Source: Pseudomonas marginalis
Lineage (GTDB): Bacteria > Pseudomonadota > Gammaproteobacteria > Pseudomonadales > Pseudomonadaceae
Length of the DNA: 64,000 bases
Assembly (NCBI RefSeq): GCF_024169655.1
Contig: NZ_JALJWV010000001.1
Coordinates: forward strand, 3,787,001-3,851,000
Direction: 5' to 3'
Shown here: piece after piece, positions 45,695 to 54,175 of the stretch
How the letters are laid out: each line of letters opens with the position of its first letter
How positions within the stretch are numbered: position 1 is the first letter of the stretch
Notes under the pieces: generated by a model
Told to the model about the DNA's origin: nothing
The model's input: only the letters and a program-made list of their open reading frames with translations
Databases searched by the model: none
Translations under genes and position numbers: made by a program

Positions 45695-46879
45695 ATGCGC
45701 CAGCTCGCCCCCTACGCCGTGCTCTACCTGCTGGCGATTGCGTGCGCCGCCGGGGTGGCCACCGCCAGCCAGGCCGCCGAGGCGCCGTTGGCGGTGCAGA
45801 TCGGCTACCTGGGCTATCGACCTGATCCGGGCCCGCTGCTGTCGAATGTGATTCCCGAGCCCGCCGATGCCGGGCAGCGTGGCGCGGAGCTGGCGATCAT
45901 CGACAGCAACAGCACCGGCGCCTTTCTCAACCAACGCTACAGCCTGGCCACCGCCACGGTGGACAGCCCCGACGCCCTGCTCGCCGCCGCCCAGGCCCAG
46001 CACGCCCAAGGCCTGCGCCTGTTCGTGGTCAACGCCCCGGCCGCCAGCCTGCGCCAACTCAGCGCGGCCTTGCCCGACAGCCTGCTGTTCAACGCCGGCA
46101 GCCCCGATGACAGCCTGCGCAGCACCGATTGCCTGGGCAACGTGCTGCATACGCTGCCCAGCCGGGCCATGCTCGCCGATGCCCTGGCGCAATTTCTGGT
46201 GGTGCGCAAATGGCAGAAGGCGTTGCTGATCGTCGGCCCCACCGAGGATGACCAGGCCTACGCCGCCGCCCTGCGCCGCGCCGCCAAGCGCTTCGGGGTG
46301 AAACTGGTGGCGGAGAAAGCCTGGCGCTTCGATAACGACCAACGCCGCAGCGCCCAGGCGGACATGCCGCTGTTCACCCAGACCGCCGAATACGACGTGG
46401 TACTGGTGGCGGACGAGCGCGGTGACTTCGGCGAGTACGTGCCCTACCAGACCTGGTACCCGCGCCCCGTCGCCGGCACCCAGGGCCTGACGCCCACCGG
46501 CTGGCACAAGACCGTCGAGACCTACGGCGCCGCGCAATTGCAAAAACGCTTCGAGGCCCTGGCCGGGCGCTGGATGAACGACCGCGATTTCGCCGCCTGG
46601 ATGGCCGTGCGCAGCGTCGCCAGTGCGGTGAGCAAGCTGCGCCAGGTCGATCCCATGACCATCCGCCAACTGGAAATCAGCGAGCAACTGCCGCTGGACG
46701 GCTTCAAGGGCCGCAAGCTCAGCTACCGCCCGTGGAACGGCGAACTGCGCCAACCGATCCCCATCGTGCAACCGCGTGCCCTGGTCAGCACTTCGCCCCA
46801 GGACGGTTTCCTGCACCCCTTCAACGAAATGGACAGCCTGGGCTACGACAAGCCCGAGGTGACCTGCCGCTTCCCCTGA
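45695..46879 (+). CDS. PQQ-alcohol-system ABC transporter binding protein
   Basis: 394-residue periplasmic protein of the Leu/Ile/Val-binding type found only beside PQQ alcohol systems. Signal peptide (about residues 1-27, ending SQA), then EAPLAVQIGYLGYRPDPGP. ATG 45695 has GGAG six bases upstream and begins the signal peptide; starts at 45665 and 45683 are less likely. First of five rightward genes. In P. putida the corresponding ped genes are thought to help export or handle toxic alcohols or aldehydes. Ligand not known. Confidence 0.82.
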   Translation: MRQLAPYAVLYLLAIACAAGVATASQAAEAPLAVQIGYLGYRPDPGPLLSNVIPEPADAGQRGAELAIIDSNSTGAFLNQRYSLATATVDSPDALLAAAQAQHAQGLRLFVVNAPAASLRQLSAALPDSLLFNAGSPDDSLRSTDCLGNVLHTLPSRAMLADALAQFLVVRKWQKALLIVGPTEDDQAYAAALRRAAKRFGVKLVAEKAWRFDNDQRRSAQADMPLFTQTAEYDVVLVADERGDFGEYVPYQTWYPRPVAGTQGLTPTGWHKTVETYGAAQLQKRFEALAGRWMNDRDFAAWMAVRSVASAVSKLRQVDPMTIRQLEISEQLPLDGFKGRKLSYRPWNGELRQPIPIVQPRALVSTSPQDGFLHPFNEMDSLGYDKPEVTCRFP

Positions 46880-46907
46880 TCGCTCACACAATAATAAGGA
46901 ATCCGCC

Positions 46908-47867
46908 ATGCGCCGCACCCTGCTCTCATGCGCCCTGCTGCTTGCCGCCGGGCACGCCGTGGCCAGCACCGCCTGGGTCTCCAACGAGAAAGACAACACA
47001 CTGAGCCTGATCGACATGCAGACCCTGCAAGTCACCGACACGCTCAAGGTCGGTCAGCGCCCACGCGGCCTGCTGCTGTCCCATGACAGCAAGCTGCTGT
47101 ACATCTGCGCCAGCGATTCGGACCGCGTGCAGGTGATGGACGTGGCCACGCGCAAGATCATCAAGGAACTGCCCTCCGGCAAAGACCCCGAGCAGTTCGC
47201 CCTGCACCCCAACGACCGCTGGCTGTATGTGTCCAACGAAGACGACGCACTGGTCACGGTGATCGACACCGAGACCTCCAAAGTACTTGGCCAGATCAGC
47301 GTCGGCGTCGAGCCCGAAGGCATGGCCGTCAGCCCGGACGGCAAGTGGGCGGTGAACACCAGCGAAACCACGAACATGCTGCACTGGATCGACACCAGCA
47401 CCCAGACCCTGGCCGACAGCACCCTGGTGGATCAGCGCCCGCGCTTCGTCGAGTTCAACCACGATGGCTCGCAACTGTGGGCCTCGGCAGAGATCGGCGG
47501 CACCGTGACCATTCTCGATGTGGCCAGCCGCGCGATCCTCAAGACCCTGACCTTCAAGATCAAGGGCGTCCACCCGGACAAGGTGCAGCCGGTGGGGATC
47601 AAGCTCAGTTCCGACGGCAAGTACGCCTTTGTCGCCCTGGGCCCGGCCAACCATGTGGCGGTGATCGACGCCAAGACCTTCGAGATCCTCGACTACCTGC
47701 TGGTGGGCCGCCGCGTGTGGCAGATGGCATTTACCCCGGACGAAAAACAGTTGCTGGCCACCAATGGCGTCAGCGGCGATGTGTCGGTGATCGATGTGGA
47801 CAGCCTCAAGGTGCTCAAGTCGGTGAAGGTCGGGCGTTATCCGTGGGGCGTGGTGGTCACGCCATGA
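46908..47867 (+). CDS. PQQ-catabolism-associated beta-propeller protein
   Basis: 319-residue exported YVTN-type propeller: signal peptide (1-19, ending AVA) then about seven repeats of the style LSLIDMQTLQVTDTLKVGQR and VAVIDAKTFEILDYLLVGRR. Such propellers accompany the PQQ-linked ABC transporter, perhaps as a periplasmic scaffold or sensor; no catalytic residues are evident. AAGGAA precedes the ATG, and its stop overlaps the ATPase gene as ATGA. Confidence 0.85.
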   Translation: MRRTLLSCALLLAAGHAVASTAWVSNEKDNTLSLIDMQTLQVTDTLKVGQRPRGLLLSHDSKLLYICASDSDRVQVMDVATRKIIKELPSGKDPEQFALHPNDRWLYVSNEDDALVTVIDTETSKVLGQISVGVEPEGMAVSPDGKWAVNTSETTNMLHWIDTSTQTLADSTLVDQRPRFVEFNHDGSQLWASAEIGGTVTILDVASRAILKTLTFKIKGVHPDKVQPVGIKLSSDGKYAFVALGPANHVAVIDAKTFEILDYLLVGRRVWQMAFTPDEKQLLATNGVSGDVSVIDVDSLKVLKSVKVGRYPWGVVVTP

Positions 47868-48604
47868 ACGCCCTGGAGGTGCGCGACCTGAGCTTCGCCT
47901 ATGGCGCGCGCCAGGCCTTGCACGAGGTGAGTTTCAGCCTGGCACCGGGGTGCTTTGCCGCGTTGCTGGGGCCAAACGGTGCCGGCAAGTCGACCTTGAT
48001 CGCCCTGCTCACGCGCTTGTACGACCTGCAAAGCGGCGACATCCGCGTGGGCGGCCATTCCCTGCGCGACGCACCGCGCGCAGCCCTCACGCAACTGGGG
48101 GTGGTATTCCAGCAAAGCACCCTGGACCTGGACTTGAGCGTCGAACAGAACCTGCGTTATCACGCCGCGCTGCACGGCTTGTCACGGCGCCAGACCGACG
48201 TGCGCGTCGCCGCCGAGCTGGCGCGCCAGGCCCTCACCGAACGGCGCCGCGAAAAAGTCCGCGAGCTCAACGGCGGGCACCGACGCCGCGTGGAAATCGC
48301 CCGGGCGTTGCTGCATGAACCGCGCTTGCTGCTGTTGGACGAAGCCAGCGTCGGCCTCGACCCCGCCAGCCGCCTGGCGCTGAACCAGCACGTGCGCAGC
48401 CTGTGTCTTGAACAAGGCATTACGGTGCTGTGGACCACCCATCTGCTCGATGAAGTGCAACCCGACGATGCGTTGATGATCCTGCACCAGGGCCGCTTGG
48501 TGGCCAGCGGGCAAGTCGATGCGCTGATCCTGGAACAGGGCGGCGACCTCGGCAGCGTGTTCGCGCGCCTGACCCGCGCCACTTCGACGGGAGCCCCGGC
48601 ATGA
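47864..48604 (+). CDS. pedB: ABC transporter ATP-binding protein (PedB-like)
   Basis: 246-residue ATPase. Walker A is GPNGAGKST (about residues 36-44), the Q-loop VVFQQSTLDLDLSV, and Walker B LLLLDEASVGLDP, with the switch His in WTTHLLDE. The signature region reads LNGGHRRRVEIARALL, where the usual LSGGQ is LNGGH. It belongs to the ABC-2 (drug/polymer export) class, so it should drive export with the next gene. ATGA overlaps on both sides. Confidence 0.9.
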   Translation: MNALEVRDLSFAYGARQALHEVSFSLAPGCFAALLGPNGAGKSTLIALLTRLYDLQSGDIRVGGHSLRDAPRAALTQLGVVFQQSTLDLDLSVEQNLRYHAALHGLSRRQTDVRVAAELARQALTERRREKVRELNGGHRRRVEIARALLHEPRLLLLDEASVGLDPASRLALNQHVRSLCLEQGITVLWTTHLLDEVQPDDALMILHQGRLVASGQVDALILEQGGDLGSVFARLTRATSTGAPA

Positions 48605-49392
48605 ATGCTTACTGGCAATGCTTGCGCGGCATCGTGCTGCGCGAGTGGCTGCGCTTTGTGTTGCAGCGCACGCGGTTTCTCAGCGCCCTGGTGCGCCCGC
48701 TGTTGTGGCTACTGGTGTTCGCCGCCGGGTTCCGCGCCGCACTGGGTATCTCGGTGATCGAGCCCTACGACACCTACATTCCCTACGAGGTCTACATCAT
48801 CCCGGGGCTGGCCTGCATGATCCTGCTGTTCAACGGCATGCAGGGTTCGCTGTCGATGGTCTACGACCGCGAGATGGGCAGCATGCGCGTGCTGCTGACC
48901 AGCCCGCTGCCGCGCACGTTTTTGCTGTGCAGCAAGTTGCTCGCCACCGCGCTGATTTCGCTGTTGCAGGTGTACGGGTTCCTGGCGATCGCCTGGGTCT
49001 ACGGCGTGCAACCGCCAGCCATGGGGCTGTTGATCGCCCTGCCGGCGTTGCTGCTGGTGGCCTTGATGTTGAGCGCCCTGGGCCTGCTGCTGTCGAACGC
49101 GATTCGCCAACTGGAGAACTTTGCCGGGGTGATGAATTTCGTGATCTTCCCGCTGTTTTTCATGTCGTCGGCGCTGTACCCGTTGTGGAAGATGCGCGAC
49201 TCCAGCGAGTGGCTGTATTGGCTGTGCGCAATCAACCCCTTCACCCACGCCGTGGAACTGGTGCGCTTTGCCCTGTATGAACGCTTCGCCGGCCTGGCCC
49301 TCGCGGTTTGCCTGGGTTTGACCGCGCTGTTCGCACTGTTGGCGGTGCTCACCTTCAACCCACAGCATGCGGCGTTGCGCAAAAAAGGCTGA
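48601..49392 (+). CDS. pedC: ABC-2 type permease (PedC-like)
   Basis: 263-residue, six-helix ABC-2 permease. The re-entrant region YEVYIIPGLACMILLFNGMQ and the following YDREMGSMRVLLTSPLPR are typical. It pairs with the ATPase by 4-bp overlap. Homologous to the permease of the PQQ-dependent alcohol oxidation system. The export direction follows from the family; the substrate is unknown. Confidence 0.9.
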   Translation: MNAYWQCLRGIVLREWLRFVLQRTRFLSALVRPLLWLLVFAAGFRAALGISVIEPYDTYIPYEVYIIPGLACMILLFNGMQGSLSMVYDREMGSMRVLLTSPLPRTFLLCSKLLATALISLLQVYGFLAIAWVYGVQPPAMGLLIALPALLLVALMLSALGLLLSNAIRQLENFAGVMNFVIFPLFFMSSALYPLWKMRDSSEWLYWLCAINPFTHAVELVRFALYERFAGLALAVCLGLTALFALLAVLTFNPQHAALRKKG

Positions 49393-49404
49393 AGGCGGCA
49401 AAAA

Positions 49405-49422
49405 CTACTACTTTAGTACTGG
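49405..49422 (+). promoter_or_regulatory. RCTACYWWRG element before the CxxxCW gene
   Basis: CTACTACTTTAGTACTGG with ACTACT starting 94 bp before the start codon at 49501. Matches 45602-45619 at 15 or 16 of 18 positions. It implies a separate promoter for the CxxxCW-pedR1 pair. Confidence 0.6.
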
Positions 49423-49500
49423 TTTTCATGTCTATCGTCGCATTCCCAAGGGCTCGGGACTCACGTGTAATGGGCGCATAACGATAAGGATCGCCCTGCC

Positions 49501-50040
49501 ATGCTGCCTGCCCGACTGCCCTTGTTGGCACTCCTGTGCCTGTTTGCCGCCAACGTACAGGCCGATACGCCACTGTTTTCCGCCGACGGCTATCGCATCA
49601 GCCTGTACCGCAGCCCCACGCCCGATCACGTGCAGGGCGCGACGATCATCGACACCCCTGCCCTGCAAGCCCTGCTGACCCAGACCCCGGCCCCGGTGCT
49701 GATCGACGTGTACCGCCGCCAATGGCTGCAAGGCCGCTTCATCGAAGACCAGCCCCACGCCAACCTACCCGGCAGCCGTTGGCTGGCCAACACCGGCGAC
49801 GGCGATCTCACACCGGAGTGGCAAAGTTATTTCGTGCGCCATGTGTACGCCTACAGCGGCGGCAACCTCGCGCGACCGTTGGTCTTCTACTGCCGCTCCG
49901 ATTGCTGGCTGAGTTGGAACGCGGTAAAACGTGCCGCCAACCTGGGCTATACCTCTGTGTATTGGTATCGCGACGGTCTGGATGCCTGGGAAGCGGCGAA
50001 ACTGCCGGTGTCGGTCGCCCAACCCGAGCCATTTGAATAA
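49501..50040 (+). CDS. PQQ-catabolism-associated rhodanese-like protein with C-x3-C-W
   Basis: 179-residue exported protein (signal 1-19, ending VQA). A rhodanese-like fold is suggested by ATIIDTPALQALL, PVLIDVYRRQW and LVFYCRSDCWLSWNAVKRA. The two cysteines in CRSDCW mark the family known as the PQQ 'CXXCW motif' proteins; here the spacing is C-x3-C-W. Possibly a thiol redox or sulfur-handling partner of the SoxYZ-like carrier and hydrolase, which is inference. AAGGAT lies upstream of the ATG. Confidence 0.82.
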   Translation: MLPARLPLLALLCLFAANVQADTPLFSADGYRISLYRSPTPDHVQGATIIDTPALQALLTQTPAPVLIDVYRRQWLQGRFIEDQPHANLPGSRWLANTGDGDLTPEWQSYFVRHVYAYSGGNLARPLVFYCRSDCWLSWNAVKRAANLGYTSVYWYRDGLDAWEAAKLPVSVAQPEPFE

Positions 50041-50064
50041 CCACAATAAGAAAGGTGAACGGCC

Positions 50065-50730
50065 ATGTACAAAATCCTGATTGCCGATGATCACCCACTG
50101 TTTCGCGAAGCGATGCATAACGTCATCAGCGACGGTTTCCCCGGCAGCGAAGTGATGGAGACCGCCGACCTGGACAGCGCCCTGGCGTTGACCCAGGAAC
50201 ACGACGACCTCGACCTGATCCTGCTCGACCTGAACATGCCCGGCATGCACGGCCTCAATGGCCTGATCAACCTGCGCAACGAATCGCCGACCATTCCGGT
50301 GGTGATCGTGTCCGCCGAGCAGGATAAACAGATCGTGCTGCAGGCCATCACTTATGGCGCCGTCGGTTTTATCACCAAGTCGTCGCCGCGCCTGCAAATG
50401 ACCGAGGCGATCCAGCAGATTCTCAACGGCAATGTGTACCTGCCGCCGGACATCATCCGCACCCAGAAACCCGGCACCCACCGGCGCCTGAACGAAAACC
50501 CGGGCTTCGCCCCGGAATTGCTGCAGGCGTTGACCCGCAAGCAGTTGCTGGTGTTGGAGCGGATGACCAAGGGCGAGTCGAACAAGCAGATTGCCTACAC
50601 TCTGGAGATCGCTGAAACCACGGTGAAGGCCCATGTGTCGGCGATTTTGCGTAAGTTGAATGTGCATAATCGGGTGCAGGCGATTCTCAGTGCCGGGGAT
50701 ATTGATTTTGGTTCTTACCTGCGCCGCTGA
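50065..50730 (+). CDS. pedR1: LuxR-type response regulator (PedR1/ErbR/AgmR-like)
   Basis: 221-residue NarL-type response regulator: acidic pair Asp8-Asp9, phospho-Asp55 in [10 protein letters not shown], Lys in GFITKSS, and LuxR HTH with [20 protein letters not shown] then [13 protein letters not shown]. Homologues (AgmR, ErbR in P. aeruginosa; PedR1 in P. putida) activate quinoprotein ethanol-oxidation genes. AAGGTGA precedes the ATG. Convergent with the hybrid kinase at 50894-52858, its probable partner. Confidence 0.9.
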   Translation: MYKILIADDHPLFREAMHNVISDGFPGSEVMETADLDSALALTQEHDDLDLILLDLNMPGMHGLNGLINLRNESPTIPVVIVSAEQDKQIVLQAITYGAVGFITKSSPRLQMTEAIQQILNGNVYLPPDIIRTQKPGTHRRLNENPGFAPELLQALTRKQLLVLERMTKGESNKQIAYTLEIAETTVKAHVSAILRKLNVHNRVQAILSAGDIDFGSYLRR

Positions 50731-50755
50731 TCTTCCAGAAACAACATAGAACCCT

Positions 50756-50844
50756 TGTGGGAGGGGGCTTGCCCCCGATAGCGGTGGATCAGTTATAGGT
50801 GCAGTGACTGACAGTCAGCTATCGGGGGCAAGCCCCCTCCCACA
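50756..50844. repeat. REPIN between pedR1 and pedS1
   Basis: Canonical inverted pair in the 163-bp gap between the convergent regulator and kinase genes. Confidence 0.9.
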
Positions 50845-50893
50845 TTGGATCTCCATTTGATCTCTGGATCGCTGTTTGAGGAGCGTTCGGTGG

Positions 50894-52858
50894 TCACTTG
50901 CCTAAGAGGTGGCTCATCGCGGTCTTGAGCTTCATCGGCCGCACCGGCTTGTGCATCAAGGTGTGTCCCAGCTCGCGGATCTGCAGTTTCAGCTCGTTGC
51001 TGTAGTTGGCAGTGATCATCATGGCCGGGATCGGGCTGGCGCGCCGGGCGTTGATGCGGGCTACGGCGTCGACGCCGTTCTGCTCATCGTCGAGGTGGTA
51101 ATCGGCGATCAGCAGGTCGGCCTCGGCGTGGTAGTTGTCGACCTGCCGCGCCAGGTCTTGTTCCGACAACGCGGTGACCACCCGGCAGCCCCACCCTTCC
51201 AGCAAGGTGCGCATTCCCGCGCAGATCGCCGCGTCGTTATCGAGCACCCACACGCGTGCGCCTTGCAGGCGTTCCAGCATCGGTTCGCTCATGCACGGCT
51301 GCGGCAGCGATTTGGGCGCGGTGGCGCTCAAGGGCACGTCCACCGCGAACATCGAGCCCTTGCCCGGCCACGATTTGACGGTGATGCGATGGCCGAGGAT
51401 GCCGGCGATTTTTTCCACGATGGCCAGGCCCAGGCCCAGCCCGCGATCCTGGTCGCGCCGCTGCACATCGCCGCGTTTGAACTCCTGGAAAATTTCCTCC
51501 AGGCGATCTTCGGCAATGCCCATGCCGCTGTCCCAGACCTGGATCGACAAGCGTTGATGCTGGCGTCGACAGCCCAGCACCACGCGCCCCGAATAGGTGT
51601 AGCGAATGGCATTGCTCAGCAGGTTGCGCAGAATCCGCGCAAGCAACTGGATATCGCTGCGCACCAGCGCCGAGCAGCCGATGAAGTGCAACTCCAGGCC
51701 TTCGCTGCGCGCCAGTTGGGTGAACTCGACGGCCAGGTTGTCGAGCAGTTCGCTGAGGGCGAACGGGGCGATATCGGCTTTGATCACCCCGGCATCCAGC
51801 TTGGAAATATCGACCAGGGTGCCCAACAGGTTTTCCACGTCTTCCAGCGAGTTGCTCACGTTGCGTACCAGGGTTTCATTGGCCTGGGGTTCGCGGCGTT
51901 CGAGCAAGGCGCCAGTGAACAGCCGCGCGGCGTTCAGCGGTTGCAGCAGGTCATGGCTGACGGCAGCGAGGAATTTGGTTTTCGACAGGTTGGCCTGCTC
52001 GGCTTCGAGTTTGGCTTCGCGCAGGCGCGATTCCACGCGGCGGCGTTCGTCGATTTCGCGCAGCAACTGGTCGTTCAGCGAAGTCAGCTCCGAGGTGCGC
52101 TGAGCGACGCGCAGTTCCAGGTTTTGATAGGCCTGGTGCAAGGCCTCGGCGGTGCGCCGGCGCTCGGTGATGTCGCGGATCAGCACAAAGATCCCCACCA
52201 CTTCGCCACTGGCCAGGCGGTTGGGCACGTAGGAGCGCAGCATGTAGCGCTCCTGGTTGTTGATGTTGGTTTCGGCGAATTCGAAGGTCACGCTCTCCCC
52301 CGCCAGCGCCTGCGCGACGTAGGCATCCAGGCGCTGACAGTGTTCTTCGCTGTGGACTTCGCGCAGGCTCTGGCCGAGCATCATGCCCCGCGGCCAGCAG
52401 TACCATTCTTCATAGACCTTGTTGGTGAATTCATACACCAGGTCGGCATTGAGGTAGCCGATCAGGGCCGGCACATGGTCGGTGATCAGGCGAATCCAGC
52501 GCTCGCTCTCCTGGGCCTTTTGCGCCGCAGCCTGTTCACGGCGCAGGGTCTCGGCGCGCAGCCGGGCGTTGATCAGCAAGTGGTTGCTGGCGCGCAGTTC
52601 GGCCATCGCCTGGTTCAGCGCGTCGGTGCGCTCGCGCACTTGTTCGGCCAGCACCACCGAGTGCTGGAACGTGGTGTAGGGGTCGTTGCCCTGGGTCACC
52701 CCGGACTCGATACGCTCGATCAGCGCCGCGTTGATCCGTGTCAGTTTGTGATTGTCCAGGCGCAGCCGCGCCAGCTCGGCCAACAGTTCATTGCGATCCA
52801 GGGGCGCGTCCTCGGGCAATGGCGACGCCGGTGAAGGTCTGGTTGATGTGCATGCCAT
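50894..52858 (-). CDS. pedS1: PAS-containing hybrid histidine kinase (PedS1/ErcS'-like)
   Basis: 654-residue cytoplasmic kinase. N-terminal helical region (1-130), PAS domain (ITDHVPALIGYLNADLVYEF onward, about residues 138-250) and coiled coil precede the phosphoacceptor AAVSHDLLQPLNAARLF. The ATPase domain shows LLSNAIRYTYSG, WDSGMGIAEDRL and GLGLGLAIVEKIA, and a C-terminal receiver has Asp in LLIADYHLDD. It is closely related to the kinase at 30465-31835. ATG 52858 (CGGAGAA upstream) lies 71 bp inside the FIST gene, an unusually long overlap. Confidence 0.87.
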   Translation of the reverse strand: MACTSTRPSPASPLPEDAPLDRNELLAELARLRLDNHKLTRINAALIERIESGVTQGNDPYTTFQHSVVLAEQVRERTDALNQAMAELRASNHLLINARLRAETLRREQAAAQKAQESERWIRLITDHVPALIGYLNADLVYEFTNKVYEEWYCWPRGMMLGQSLREVHSEEHCQRLDAYVAQALAGESVTFEFAETNINNQERYMLRSYVPNRLASGEVVGIFVLIRDITERRRTAEALHQAYQNLELRVAQRTSELTSLNDQLLREIDERRRVESRLREAKLEAEQANLSKTKFLAAVSHDLLQPLNAARLFTGALLERREPQANETLVRNVSNSLEDVENLLGTLVDISKLDAGVIKADIAPFALSELLDNLAVEFTQLARSEGLELHFIGCSALVRSDIQLLARILRNLLSNAIRYTYSGRVVLGCRRQHQRLSIQVWDSGMGIAEDRLEEIFQEFKRGDVQRRDQDRGLGLGLAIVEKIAGILGHRITVKSWPGKGSMFAVDVPLSATAPKSLPQPCMSEPMLERLQGARVWVLDNDAAICAGMRTLLEGWGCRVVTALSEQDLARQVDNYHAEADLLIADYHLDDEQNGVDAVARINARRASPIPAMMITANYSNELKLQIRELGHTLMHKPVRPMKLKTAMSHLLGK

Positions 52859-53945
52859 TGAACTGTTCTCCGTAGGTGTTGAACCCCATCACCCGCTGGT
52901 CGCGCAAGTAGCTCCCGATCTGCTCGAGGGTGCCGCTGTCTTCCAGCTCCAGGCGGCGCAGGAAGCAGTCGCAGCCAATGGTCAACAGCAGCTCGCCGAG
53001 GCGCGATTGCAGGCCGTCGAACAGAGTTTGCAGGTTCGGCAGGATCGGTCCGGGTTTCATCACCGTGAGGACGATGCCGTTTTCCACGGCGCAGTAGAAA
53101 CTCAGGCTCAGGTCGTCGTGCACCTGCTGAATCGCCCTGACGTAATACTGGTCGTGGATACGCACCGCCAGCGGGTGCGCGGCGAAGACGCGGTGGTCGA
53201 GGTCGGCCACGGCCACGCCGATATGCCGCGCATACTCCTCGGCGGCGGGTTCGGCGTTGAGCTCGAATACCCGCCGCGACGGGCTGTCGGCGCCGGTCAC
53301 CACGAGTTTTTCCGCGCGCGGCAGAATGTGGTGGGTGGTGAACACTTCGAAGTCCAGCCAGGTATTGACCAGCACCACCACGGCCGCGCCGCTGTGGAAC
53401 ACGCCGTTGAAATACACGTGAGTGTGCGTGAGGTAATTGTCGTCGCCGGCCGACCCGCCGAAATGCGGGATATCGCCGAGCGCCGCGCTGAGGGCCGCGA
53501 GCACCATTTCTTCACGGCTGGACAGGCCGTCGAGCAAGGTCAGGGCGAAGGTATTGCCCTTGATCGGCGCCAGGGTGTTGCTGCGACAGCCGCCCACCAG
53601 GCGTTCGACCATGTGCTGGGCGTCGATCAGGCTGAAGTGTTCGACCTGGTCGATCAGTTCGGTGGCAATCGAAAAATGCGCGTGATTGAAGCCCATCGCC
53701 GTCACGCAATTGCGCCCGTAGCCTTGGGGTGTGATCTCGCCGGCGCTGGTACAACCGACGAGTCGCACATTGCCGAAACAACGTTGCAGGGCTTGGCCGA
53801 GCGCCTGCAGGTCGTAGGAGGCCGAGCAGAAAAACAGCACGAAGCCCAGGTACGGATGCAGCAGTTGCTCGGCCAATTCTTCGGCGGCCTGCTCGGCATC
53901 GGTGGCCAGGGACATGGCACTGACTACGCCTTCATGGTTGTGCAT
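52788..53945 (-). CDS. FIST-domain sensory protein
   Basis: 385 residues with FIST N (about 25-230: LGFVLFFCSASYDLQALGQA, VGCTSAGEITPQGYGRN) and FIST C domains (IGCDCFLRRLELED near the end). FIST domains bind small ligands and sit beside or within signalling proteins. Cotranscribed and overlapping with the PAS kinase, as PA1975/PA1976, so it likely supplies a sensory input to it. ATG 53945 with GGAGAG upstream; start 53969 is an alternative. Confidence 0.85.
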   Translation of the reverse strand: MHNHEGVVSAMSLATDAEQAAEELAEQLLHPYLGFVLFFCSASYDLQALGQALQRCFGNVRLVGCTSAGEITPQGYGRNCVTAMGFNHAHFSIATELIDQVEHFSLIDAQHMVERLVGGCRSNTLAPIKGNTFALTLLDGLSSREEMVLAALSAALGDIPHFGGSAGDDNYLTHTHVYFNGVFHSGAAVVVLVNTWLDFEVFTTHHILPRAEKLVVTGADSPSRRVFELNAEPAAEEYARHIGVAVADLDHRVFAAHPLAVRIHDQYYVRAIQQVHDDLSLSFYCAVENGIVLTVMKPGPILPNLQTLFDGLQSRLGELLLTIGCDCFLRRLELEDSGTLEQIGSYLRDQRVMGFNTYGEQFNGMHINQTFTGVAIARGRAPGSQ

Positions 53946-54001
53946 CGTCGACTCTCCGCTCTGAGGCATGAGTGTACGAAGGCTGGGGGGGCGGAACCTA
54001 T

Positions 54002-54017
54002 GCTACTTGGGTACTGG
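54002..54017. promoter_or_regulatory. RCTACYWWRG element upstream of the FIST gene
   Basis: Plus strand GCTACTTGGGTACTGG; the site is near-palindromic (minus strand CCAGTACCCAAGTAGC), 57 bp before the FIST start codon. Confidence 0.5.
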
Positions 54018-54064
54018 GTGGGGGGATGCGATGGGATTAGACGCTCAGGGTGCAGGTGATCAAA

Positions 54065-54152
54065 TGTGGGAGGGGGCTTGCCCCCGATGGCGGTGGATCA
54101 GTCACTGATGATGTGGCTGAAACACCGCTATCGGGGGCAGCCCCCTCCCACA
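54065..54152. repeat. REPIN between FIST and porin genes
   Basis: Inverted pair; the right palindrome has lost one base (GGGGGCAGCCCCC). Confidence 0.88.
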
Positions 54153-54175
54153 TTTTGACCGCATATTCCAAATGA

